Shown: positions 17,898 through 24,580 of the stretch, piece by piece
Layout: every line of letters starts with the position of its first letter
Numbering within the stretch: position 1 is the first letter of the stretch
DNA from: Kitasatospora sp. MAP5-34
GTDB lineage: Bacteria; Actinomycetota; Actinomycetes; Streptomycetales; Streptomycetaceae
Assembly (NCBI RefSeq): GCF_029894335.1
Contig: NZ_JARXZC010000003.1
Location: 124,001 to 188,000, forward strand
Reading direction: 5' to 3'
DNA length: 64,000 nt
The notes under the pieces: generated by a model
Told to the model about the DNA's origin: nothing
The model's database searches: none
What the model saw: only the letters and a program-made list of their open reading frames with translations
Made by a program: the position numbers and the translations under genes

Positions 17898-18638
17898 ATG
17901 AGCGGTCAGGTGTACGACGAGATCGGCGAGGCGTTCGAGGGCTTCAAGACCCTCCCTCTCGCGCGCTACGCGGAGGTGCCCGGCTTCCTCGCCCTCGTCG
18001 GCGACGTGAACGGCAGGTCGATCCTCGACCTGGCCTCCGGAACCGGGTTTTACAGCCGGGAGTTCAAGCGCTGCGGCGCATCCCATGTCCTCGGCGTCGA
18101 CATCTCCCCCGCGATGGTCGACGCGGCCCGGGCCCTGGAGGACAGCGACGGGCCAGGCGTGCACTACGAGGTCGGCGACGTCGGCGAGCTGCGCACCTTC
18201 GACCAACGCTTCGATATCGCGGTCGCGGTCCAGCTGTTCAACTACGCCGAGGACGTCGCCACCATCGAACGGATGTGCCGCAACATCCACCGCAGCCTCG
18301 TGGACGGGGCCGAGTTCTTCGTCTTCACGCAGAGCCCCGATCTCCGTTTCGACGGGCCGTCCCTGGCCAAGTACGGCTTCCTGTGCGAATTGCTCGGCGA
18401 GGAGACCGAGATCGGGCCGCGCGTGCGGATCACCGCGCTCCTCGACCCGCCGATCTCGTTCGTCGCGAACCCGCCCAGCCGCGAGGTCTTCGAGAAGTGC
18501 CTGCGGGCGGCCGGATTCAACGAGGTCACCTGGGTGCCCCTGGAGGTCTCCGCCGCCGGCGTGCGCGAGTACGGCAAGGACTTCTGGGACGACTACGCCG
18601 CGAACCCCCCGCTGACGATGCTGCGCTGCCGCGCCTGA
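17898..18638 (+). CDS. SAM-dependent class I methyltransferase
   Basis: 246 residues. Motif I reads ILDLASGTGFYS, the acidic motif LGVDISPAM follows, and the post-motif DVGELRTFDQRFDIAVAVQLFNYAED is the expected strand-4 region. The N-terminal YDEIGEAFEGFKTLPLARYAEV resembles small-molecule methyltransferases of the methyltransferase-11/25 type. The substrate is unknown. ATG 17898 follows GAGGGGGAACAGCACG. It stands alone, with tandem repeats upstream and a terminator downstream. Confidence 0.85.
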   Translation: MSGQVYDEIGEAFEGFKTLPLARYAEVPGFLALVGDVNGRSILDLASGTGFYSREFKRCGASHVLGVDISPAMVDAARALEDSDGPGVHYEVGDVGELRTFDQRFDIAVAVQLFNYAEDVATIERMCRNIHRSLVDGAEFFVFTQSPDLRFDGPSLAKYGFLCELLGEETEIGPRVRITALLDPPISFVANPPSREVFEKCLRAAGFNEVTWVPLEVSAAGVREYGKDFWDDYAANPPLTMLRCRA

Positions 18639-18659
18639 CCCCCGTTCGGGCACGACATC

Positions 18660-18688
18660 GACCCGACGGGCGGACCGCCCGTCGGGTC
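18660..18688 (+). terminator. Terminator after the methyltransferase
   Basis: GACCCGACGGGC and GCCCGTCGGGTC form a perfect 12-bp stem with a 5-nt loop, followed by TTCTT. Confidence 0.8.
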
Positions 18689-18749
18689 TTCTTGTCCACG
18701 CGTACGAGGCCCCTGCGGTCCGCGCGTACGAAGCCCCCGCGCCGGACCG

Positions 18750-19613
18750 TCAGAGCGGTACGACCGCCACCGGGCAGTGGGCGTGGTGCAGGACGGCGTG
18801 CACGGCGGTGCCAAGGCGCAGGCCGAAGTGCTGAGTCGGCTCATGCCGGGCCATCACCAGGAGGGCGGCCTCCTTCGACTCCTCGACCAGGACGGCCGCC
18901 GTGGCACCGGTGAGCTGCCTGGCCTCCACGATGACGTCCGGGAACTCCGGCTGAACGGCGTCGACGACCCGGCGCAGCAACTGCTCGTGCAGCAGGGCCT
19001 CCTCGCCGCGATCGTCGGCCCCCGGGGCCAGGTGGCTGAGACCCGGCACGATCGTGGACCAGGTGTGGACGGCGTGCACGGGGAGGCCGAGCAGTTCGGC
19101 CTCGCGGAGCGCGAACCGCAGGATGACGCCGTCCCGCTCGTCGCGGATCGCGACCAGGATGTGGCCGCCGGACTCCGGCGCGGGCCGCACCACGACCGCC
19201 GGGCAGAGCGAGTGCGCCACGACGGTCAGGCTGACCGAGCCGAGCAGCAGGGAGGCGAATCCGCCGTGCCCCCGGGTGCCGACGACGGCCAGTTCGGCGT
19301 GCTCGGCGGCGTTGAGGACGGCCGCTGCGGCGTCCCTGGGGACGACGTCCCCGGTCAGGCGCACCGTGGGGTGGGCGGCCTGCAGCTTGCCGAGCGCCTC
19401 GTCCAGGACGGCCTGCGCGTTCTGCAGGATCAGGTCGGTGACTGCGGCGCTGGCCCGTGGGGAGAGCGTGACAGTACCGGTGTTGACCGCGTGGACCAGG
19501 TGCAGCGCGCAGTCCCGCCGCTCCGCCTCGCGGGCGGCCCAGTCGGCGGCGATCGCCGCGTGCGGCGAACCGTCCACCCCGGCCACCACGCCTGCGGGGG
19601 ATCTACCGATCAT
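18750..19613 (-). CDS. Universal stress protein with tandem UspA domains
   Basis: 287 residues with two UspA domains (about 8-145 and 155-287). Domain 1 has VVAGVDGSPHAAIAADWAAREA and the nucleotide-binding GTRGHGGFASLLLGSVSLTVVAHS. Domain 2 is degenerate (HILVAIRDERDG and MARHEPTQHFGLRLGTAVHAVLHHAHCPVAVV), lacking the canonical G2xG9GS/T loop. Tandem-domain Usps are typical of actinobacteria and respond to hypoxia or stress. ATG 19613 has GGGAG 7 nt upstream. Confidence 0.88.
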   Translation of the reverse strand: MIGRSPAGVVAGVDGSPHAAIAADWAAREAERRDCALHLVHAVNTGTVTLSPRASAAVTDLILQNAQAVLDEALGKLQAAHPTVRLTGDVVPRDAAAAVLNAAEHAELAVVGTRGHGGFASLLLGSVSLTVVAHSLCPAVVVRPAPESGGHILVAIRDERDGVILRFALREAELLGLPVHAVHTWSTIVPGLSHLAPGADDRGEEALLHEQLLRRVVDAVQPEFPDVIVEARQLTGATAAVLVEESKEAALLVMARHEPTQHFGLRLGTAVHAVLHHAHCPVAVVPL

Positions 19614-19756
19614 GATCAACTCCCGAAGCGCTCGATGCCCGCCGCACGGATCGGCCCGGTCCGGTCCGGCTCGGTACGCTCCGGCCGTCCGGCCCGTCAC
19701 ACGGCAAGGCCCTCCTCACCAGCATGCCCCTCCGGGGGCCGGACGGCGGCCGGGCG

Positions 19757-19791
19757 GTGGGTCGGGCCGTGGGTCGGGCCGTGGGTCGGAC
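19757..19791. repeat. 12-bp tandem repeat (GTGGGTCGGGCC)
   Basis: Nearly three head-to-tail copies in the 307-nt gap between the divergent usp and zinc-ribbon genes. No gene is seen in this gap. Confidence 0.6.
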
Positions 19792-19920
19792 GCCGGCCGG
19801 GGTGGCCAAATTCTCCTGGCCGGGGCCGGAGCACGACTATGGTGAGCAGAGGTGCACCACCAGCTGTGCGTCACCGAACGAGTGCGTCACTTGCGGCGGC
19901 AGATCGGCATAGGAGCTGAC

Positions 19921-20211
19921 TTGAGTACGGTTGTATGCCAGATCTGCGCCGGTACGGGCCGCCTCGGCGGCTTGCAGGGCGCCCTCAAGGGCGGGCTCCA
20001 GTGCACGCTGTGCGGCGGCATCGGGACCCGCACCGTCGATTCGCACGGCAACTGCGGGCTCTGCGACGGCACCGGCATGTACAAGCGCTACAGCGTCGAC
20101 GCCATCGGCAACAAAACCCTCCTCCGGGAGGAGATCTGCCGCACCTGCGACGGCACCGGCTTCCGCCCCACCGAGGCCGATCCGCCGCTGACCACCTTCA
20201 CCACCCCGTAG
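19921..20211 (+). CDS. Small protein with four CxxCxGxG (DnaJ-type zinc) motifs
   Basis: 96 residues. Four motifs occur: CQICAGTGRL, CTLCGGIGTR, CGLCDGTGMY and CRTCDGTGFR. This is the complete set needed for two zinc sites in a DnaJ cysteine-rich domain, but there is no J domain and no substrate-binding domain. The TTG start at 19921 has AGGAG 5 nt upstream; longer in-frame starts lack a ribosome site. It may be a zinc-dependent chaperone-like or tRNA/redox adaptor protein; its role is unknown. Its stop codon lies inside a 13-bp tandem repeat. Confidence 0.7.
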   Translation: MSTVVCQICAGTGRLGGLQGALKGGLQCTLCGGIGTRTVDSHGNCGLCDGTGMYKRYSVDAIGNKTLLREEICRTCDGTGFRPTEADPPLTTFTTP

Positions 20212-20258
20212 CGCTACCTCGTAGCACCACCTCGTAGCGCTACCTCGTAGCACTACCG
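20207..20258. repeat. Four 13-bp tandem repeats across a stop codon
   Basis: CGTAGCGCTACCT, CGTAGCACCACCT, CGTAGCGCTACCT and CGTAGCACTACCG run end to end. The first copy contains the TAG stop of the zinc-ribbon gene. Units 1 and 3 contain the palindrome GTAGCGCTAC, so the transcript could form small hairpins, possibly a terminator between convergent genes. Confidence 0.75.
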
Positions 20259-20265
20259 CCCGGCA

Positions 20266-20838
20266 CTACCCCTTGGTCGCAGAGCAGGCCCGGAGCATGG
20301 CCAGGACGCCGTGGACGGCCCGCTGGAACGGCTCCGGCGAGTCGGCGGCCCGGGCCAGCACGTAGCCGCCCTGGACGACGGCGGCGACCGCAGCCGCGAG
20401 GTCCGCCGGATCGGTGTCCGCCGGGAACTCACCGGCGGCCCGGCCCTCGGCGACGATCTCGGCGAGCCTGCCGCACAGCCACTCGAAAGTCTCGTGGACC
20501 GGGGCCCGCAGCTCCGGGTCGGCGATCACCTCGGCGTCCTGCGCCATCCGGCCGACCGGGCAGCCGCGCAGCGACTCGCGCTCGGCCAGCAGGTACCCCT
20601 CGATCCGCTCGTACGCCGTGCCGGGGCCGGCCATCCGCTGCTCGGCCCGGGTGCGCAGCTGCTCCGCGCTGCGGCGCAGCGCGGCGGCGGCGAGGTCGGG
20701 CTTGCCGGTGAAGTGGTGGTACATGCTCCCCTGGCCGACCCCGGCGCGCTGCTGGACGGCCTTCGGGCTGGTACCCGTGTAGCCGCGCTCCCGGAGGAGT
20801 TCCTGCATGGTCTCGATCAGCCTGTCCTGGGTCGCCAT
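20266..20838 (-). CDS. TetR-family transcriptional regulator
   Basis: 190 residues. The N-terminal HTH (about 1-50) reads RLIETMQELLRERGYTGTSPKAVQQRAGVGQGSMYHHFTGKPDLAA, a standard TetR domain. The C-terminal domain contains RGCPVGRMAQDAEVIADPELRAPV and a Gly/Ala-rich dimerisation helix, resembling the TetR_C group near YxaF/LmrA. A perfect palindrome (20849-20864) just before its start suggests autoregulation. The divergent aldo/keto reductase gene is the likely regulated partner. Confidence 0.88.
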   Translation of the reverse strand: MATQDRLIETMQELLRERGYTGTSPKAVQQRAGVGQGSMYHHFTGKPDLAAAALRRSAEQLRTRAEQRMAGPGTAYERIEGYLLAERESLRGCPVGRMAQDAEVIADPELRAPVHETFEWLCGRLAEIVAEGRAAGEFPADTDPADLAAAVAAVVQGGYVLARAADSPEPFQRAVHGVLAMLRACSATKG

Positions 20839-20848
20839 ACGGCCACTG

Positions 20849-20864
20849 TACCTAGCGGTAGGTA
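20849..20864. promoter_or_regulatory. TetR operator candidate
   Basis: TACCTAGCGGTAGGTA (TACCTA, GCGG, TAGGTA) is a perfect palindrome whose near end is 10 nt upstream of the TetR start, in the region shared with the divergent aldo/keto reductase. Confidence 0.65.
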
Positions 20865-20973
20865 TGGCGGGCCAGAGGATGCCGACGCCACGGACGCACC
20901 CCGGCGTCGCGACCGGGTGAATCACCCCTGACCCCGGCCCTCGGACGGGCGATGAGCTGACAGGATACTGGCC

Positions 20974-21966
20974 ATGACGTACCTCGCCGCCGATGACCGC
21001 TACTCCTCGATGACCTTCCGCCGCGCCGGCCGCAGCGGCGTGCAGTTGCCCGCCGTCTCGCTCGGGCTGTGGCACAACTTCGGTGACACCCAGCCGTTGG
21101 AGGTGCAGCGCGCAGTGCTGCGCCGGGCCTTCGACCGGGGCGTCACCCACTTCGACCTGGCCAACAACTACGGCCCGCCGTACGGCAGTGCCGAGAAGAA
21201 CTTCGGCACCCTGTTCGCCCAGGATTTCCGCCCCTACCGGGACGAGCTGTTCATCGCCTCCAAGGCCGGCTACGACATGTGGCCCGGCCCGTACGGGGAC
21301 GGCGGCTCGCGCAAGTACCTGCTGGCCAGCCTGGACCAGTCGCTCGGCCGGATGGGCCTGGACTACGTCGACGTCTTCTACTCGCACCGCTACGACCCGG
21401 ACACCCCGCTGGAGGAGACCGTCGGCGCCCTGGCCTCGGCCGTCCGGTCGGGCAAGGCGCTGTACGCGGGCATCTCCAACTACCCGGCAGAGCAGCACCG
21501 GGAGGCCGTGGCGCTGCTTCGCGAGTTGGGCACGCCTGTGCTGCTGAACCAGGCGCGGTACTCGATCCTGGACCGGAGGGTGGAGGAGGACGGCGTGCTG
21601 GAGGCGGTCGGCGAGACGCAGACCAGCCTGATCGCCTACTCCCCGCTGGCCCAGGGGTTGCTGACGGATCGTTACCTGAGTGGTGAGGTCCCGGCGGGTT
21701 CGCGGATGTCGGTCGGCCACTTCCTCAAGGAGGAGGCGCTCACCGGGGCGAAGCTCGAGCAGCTGCGAGCGCTGGCCAAGGTCGCCGAGCAGCGCGGGCA
21801 GAGCCTCGCGCAGCTGGCGCTCTCCTGGGTGCTGCGGGACTCGCGGGTGGTCTCGGTCATCATCGGCGCCAGCAGCGTCGCGCAGCTCGACCAGAACCTC
21901 GACGCGCTGAACGGCGCGCCGCTGACGACCCTCGAGCTGGCCGAGATCGACCGCCTCAGCCGCTGA
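20974..21966 (+). CDS. Aldo/keto reductase, YghZ/Gpr type (L-glyceraldehyde 3-phosphate reductase-like)
   Basis: 330 residues, an NADPH-dependent TIM-barrel reductase. Catalytic residues are the Asp of FDLANNYGPPYGSAEK, the Tyr of NNYG, the Lys of FIASKAGYDMWPGPYG and the His of FYSHRYDPDTPLEE. The Tyr-Gly-Pro-Pro-x-Gly-Ser-Ala-Glu and MWPGPYG blocks are diagnostic of the YghZ branch, which reduces L-glyceraldehyde 3-phosphate and methylglyoxal. It is probably controlled by the divergent TetR gene. A strong bidirectional terminator follows. Confidence 0.9.
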   Translation: MTYLAADDRYSSMTFRRAGRSGVQLPAVSLGLWHNFGDTQPLEVQRAVLRRAFDRGVTHFDLANNYGPPYGSAEKNFGTLFAQDFRPYRDELFIASKAGYDMWPGPYGDGGSRKYLLASLDQSLGRMGLDYVDVFYSHRYDPDTPLEETVGALASAVRSGKALYAGISNYPAEQHREAVALLRELGTPVLLNQARYSILDRRVEEDGVLEAVGETQTSLIAYSPLAQGLLTDRYLSGEVPAGSRMSVGHFLKEEALTGAKLEQLRALAKVAEQRGQSLAQLALSWVLRDSRVVSVIIGASSVAQLDQNLDALNGAPLTTLELAEIDRLSR

Positions 21967-21980
21967 ACCGGCGCTCGTGC

Positions 21981-22011
21981 GGGCCGCTCCAGCACATGGC
22001 TGGAGCGGCCC
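21981..22011. terminator. Bidirectional terminator
   Basis: GGGCCGCTCCAGC and GCTGGAGCGGCCC form a perfect 13-bp stem with a 5-nt loop between the convergent aldo/keto reductase and winged-helix genes. Confidence 0.75.
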
Positions 22012-22023
22012 GAACGACGTCAA

Positions 22024-22788
22024 CTAGGCAGCAGGGGTGTACTTGTAGCCCACCCGACGGACCGTCACGATGGTGTTCCGATAGGTGCTGCCGAGCTTGC
22101 GGCGCAGTCGCGCCACGTGCACGTCCACGGTGCGACCGTCGCCGATGTGACCGTAGCCCCAGACGGCGGAGACCAGGTGGTCACGGGTGTGCACCCGCTG
22201 CGGGTGCCCGGTGAGGTGGGCGAGCAGCTCGAACTCCAGGTAGGTCAGGTCGAGCAACTCGCCGTCCACCCAGGCGTTTCGGCGCTCCAGGTCGATGCTG
22301 ATGCCACGCGCGGACGGCTGCCCGGAGGGCTGTGCGGGCGACTGTCCGGATCGCGCGGCCGGGAACTGAGCCTGGGGCTGGGCCGGGAACTGGGCCGGGA
22401 CGCTGCGGGCACCGGGGGCCGGCGCCTCGGCCGGGAGGAGGATCAGGTACCCGACCAGCGGCTGGCCCGCTGCGGCGGACGCGCCGAACTGGTCACCGTA
22501 CTGCGCCAACAGCCCCTGTGGGATGGCAGCTTGCGGAAGCGTGGCGACGACGGTGGCACCTGCGGGCAGTGCGGTGAGCAGTGCGGCCGGAACGGCCTGC
22601 GGATAGGACTGCGACTGGGACTGCGTCAGCGGCAGCGTGGTGGGGAGCTGAGCGGGCTGGGCCTGGGCCGGCACTGGATGCTGGGCACCGCCGGAGTGCC
22701 ATCGCTCGGCGGTCGAAGGGACCGACCGGACCGCGCGCAGGTGCGGGGTCGCGGAGGGCAGGGCAAGGGTGGCCGTGGAGGAAGACAT
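22024..22788 (-). CDS. OmpR-type winged-helix regulator with Pro/Gln-rich N-terminus
   Basis: 254 residues. The C-terminal ~95 residues (ISIDLERRNAWVDGELLDLTYLEFELL through RTVDVHVARLRRKL and TVRRVGYKY) are a complete OmpR/PhoB DNA-binding domain. No receiver domain is present. The N-terminal half is low-complexity, rich in Pro, Gln and Ala (AQAQPAQLP, TQSQSQSYPQ, PAQFPAQPQAQFPA), with a short hydrophobic stretch (LVGYLILLP). It is therefore an orphan, phosphorylation-independent regulator, of a type seen in streptomycetes. It lies 3' of cvnABCD on the same strand, 271 nt away, and may or may not be functionally linked. Confidence 0.85.
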   Translation of the reverse strand: MSSSTATLALPSATPHLRAVRSVPSTAERWHSGGAQHPVPAQAQPAQLPTTLPLTQSQSQSYPQAVPAALLTALPAGATVVATLPQAAIPQGLLAQYGDQFGASAAAGQPLVGYLILLPAEAPAPGARSVPAQFPAQPQAQFPAARSGQSPAQPSGQPSARGISIDLERRNAWVDGELLDLTYLEFELLAHLTGHPQRVHTRDHLVSAVWGYGHIGDGRTVDVHVARLRRKLGSTYRNTIVTVRRVGYKYTPAA

Positions 22789-23059
22789 GGTGCCGCTCTT
22801 TCGCGCGTGACGGAGTGTGGATTCGTCTGCGCGTCGACCGGGCCGAGCTGCCGGGGCTGACCTGAGGTCAGCGGGCGGAGAGCCGGGACGCGCTGGGCGA
22901 ACCCGGACACGTCTGGTCGAACAGGTGCGGCTGTCGGGACGGCCAGAAAGGCTCAAGGTCGAATCGACCCTGGGCGCTGTCCGCGACGTTGTTCATGCGC
23001 TCATTGAACCAGATGAACGGGTGGCCGCGCCTCATCCGTCCACCGATTGCCGGTCCAGC

Positions 23060-23665
23060 TCAGTTGGCGGCTGCCCGGTTCGCCGCACGGCGGGTGGCTG
23101 CCGCGTGCTCCACCAGCCGGATCAGCAGTTCCTTGCCGTCCTCGCGGCGGCGGGCGTCGCAGAGCAGCACCGGCACCGTCCGGTCGAGGTCCAGCGCCGC
23201 CCGGACGTCGTCGGGGGCGAACACCTCGGTGCCCTCGAAGCAGTTCACCGCGACGACGAACGGGATGCCGCGCTGCTCGAAGAAGTCCACCGAGGGGAAG
23301 CAGTCCGCCAGCCGCCGGGTGTCGGCGAGCACCAGGGCGCCGAGCGAGCCTTGGGCCAACTCGTCCCAGACGAACCAGAACCGGTCCTGGCCCGGGGTGC
23401 CGAACAGGTAGAGCGCGAGGCCCGGCCGGAGGTCGATCCGGCCGAAGTCCATCGCCACGGTGGTGGTGCGCTTGCCCTCCACGCCGGCGATGTCGTCCAC
23501 CGGGCGACCGAGCTCGCTGAGTTGCTCCTCGGTGCGCAGCGGCCGGATCTCGCTGACGGCACCGACCAGGGTGGTCTTGCCGGCGCCGAAGCCGCCGGCC
23601 ACCAGGATCTTGATCGCGGTCACGCCCCAGGGCGAGGGGGTGAGGTCAGAGCGCACGGAGGCCAT
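23060..23665 (-). CDS. cvnD: Conservon GTP-binding protein CvnD
   Basis: 201 residues, a small Ras-like GTPase of the conservon type. The P-loop is GGFGAGKTT (about 25-33), switch II is the FGTPGQDRFW segment, and NCFEG takes the place of the NKxD motif. It is the fourth gene of the cvnABCD operon, starting at ATG 23665 inside the last codons of cvnC (20-nt overlap). Conservons form membrane-associated, heterotrimeric G-protein-like signalling complexes affecting development and secondary metabolism in streptomycetes. Confidence 0.93.
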   Translation of the reverse strand: MASVRSDLTPSPWGVTAIKILVAGGFGAGKTTLVGAVSEIRPLRTEEQLSELGRPVDDIAGVEGKRTTTVAMDFGRIDLRPGLALYLFGTPGQDRFWFVWDELAQGSLGALVLADTRRLADCFPSVDFFEQRGIPFVVAVNCFEGTEVFAPDDVRAALDLDRTVPVLLCDARRREDGKELLIRLVEHAAATRRAANRAAAN

Positions 23666-24161
23666 TGATCACGTCTCGTAGCAGGCGCTCGTCCGGAAGT
23701 TGGGCGAGCGCAACGGGTCGGGTGACGCTGATCAGCTCGGCGTCGTGCAGATCGCCGAGGAGGACGCGCACCACACTGACCGGCAGGTCGGTGTAGGAGC
23801 CGAGCTCGGCGACGCTCAGCGGCTCGTGCCGGCAGAGCGCCAGGATGGCGTGGTGTTCGTGGTCCAACGCGGGCAGCGCGCCGTCCCGTTGGGCCTGCGT
23901 GGGCAGCGTGACGGCCTGTTCGGCCGGTCCACCGTCCGCTTCTTCCCCCAGGCCCTCCGGGCCGGTCCGGTCGACGGCGATGATCAGTGAGATCAGGTCG
24001 AACAGGCCGTCGTCGGACGGCCTGGCCCGCCCCCTGGTCATCGAGAACAGCCGAACCACCGGGCCCGCGTCGTCGTCGAACCAACGGTCGTCCACGGGTG
24101 TGCGCGGCGCGAACAGGTCGGTCCCGGACGCGGCTTCCTCGGTACTCATCGCCTCACTCAT
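23646..24161 (-). CDS. cvnC: Conservon DUF742 protein CvnC
   Basis: 171 residues. The DUF742 winged-helix region covers about 32-171: GPVVRLFSMTRGRARP at its start, HAILALCRHEPLSVAELGSYTDLPVSVVRVLLGDL in the middle, and LPDERLLRDVINGLRAL at the C-terminus, where the LL..VINGLRAL end is the family signature. An acidic insertion (about 68-85) is longer than usual. Its start overlaps cvnB by 4 nt (ATGA). Confidence 0.93.
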   Translation of the reverse strand: MSEAMSTEEAASGTDLFAPRTPVDDRWFDDDAGPVVRLFSMTRGRARPSDDGLFDLISLIIAVDRTGPEGLGEEADGGPAEQAVTLPTQAQRDGALPALDHEHHAILALCRHEPLSVAELGSYTDLPVSVVRVLLGDLHDAELISVTRPVALAQLPDERLLRDVINGLRAL

Positions 24162-24580
24162 CTCCCCGGCGGCGGTGTGGACTCGGTGCGCGGCTCGGCG
24201 GACAGGTGCTCACCGACCCGCTTGACCAACAGTGCCATCTCGTAGGCGATCTGGCCCACGTCCGACTCGGCCTCGCTGAGCACCGCGAGGCAACTGCCGT
24301 CCCCAGCTGCGGTGATGAAGAGAAATGCCTCGTCCAGCTCGACCATCGTCTGCCGGACCCCGCCAACCTGGAAGTGCCGGCCGGCGCCCTTGGCCAGGCT
24401 GTGGAAGCCGGCCGCGACCGCCGCCAGGTGTTCGGCGTCCTCGCGGGCGAGACCGCTGGACGTGCCGGTGGCCAGGCCGTCGCTGGACAGGATCACCGCG
24501 TGCCTCAGGGCCGCGACGCGTCCCACCAAGTCGTCCAGGAGCCAGTTGAGGTCTCCGGACGGCTGCGTCGTTGCGGTCAT
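24158..24580 (-). CDS. cvnB: Conservon roadblock/LC7 protein CvnB
   Basis: 140 residues. The roadblock/LC7 fold (about 8-125) is recognised from LNWLLDDLVGRVAALRHAVILSSDGL, HLAAVAAGFHSLAKGAG, and FITAAGDGSCLAVLSEAESDVGQIAYEMALLVKRVG. Members are proposed GTPase-activating partners of CvnD. It overlaps the 3' end of cvnA by 4 nt and the start of cvnC by 4 nt, so it is translationally coupled. Confidence 0.93.
   Translation of the reverse strand: MTATTQPSGDLNWLLDDLVGRVAALRHAVILSSDGLATGTSSGLAREDAEHLAAVAAGFHSLAKGAGRHFQVGGVRQTMVELDEAFLFITAAGDGSCLAVLSEAESDVGQIAYEMALLVKRVGEHLSAEPRTESTPPPGR

Noticed and set aside
20849-20864. Relation of the TetR palindrome to the 10642 palindrome (both contain CCTA..GGT).
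   Set aside because: Sequence identity is limited to a few bases and the spacing differs; no common regulator is supported.
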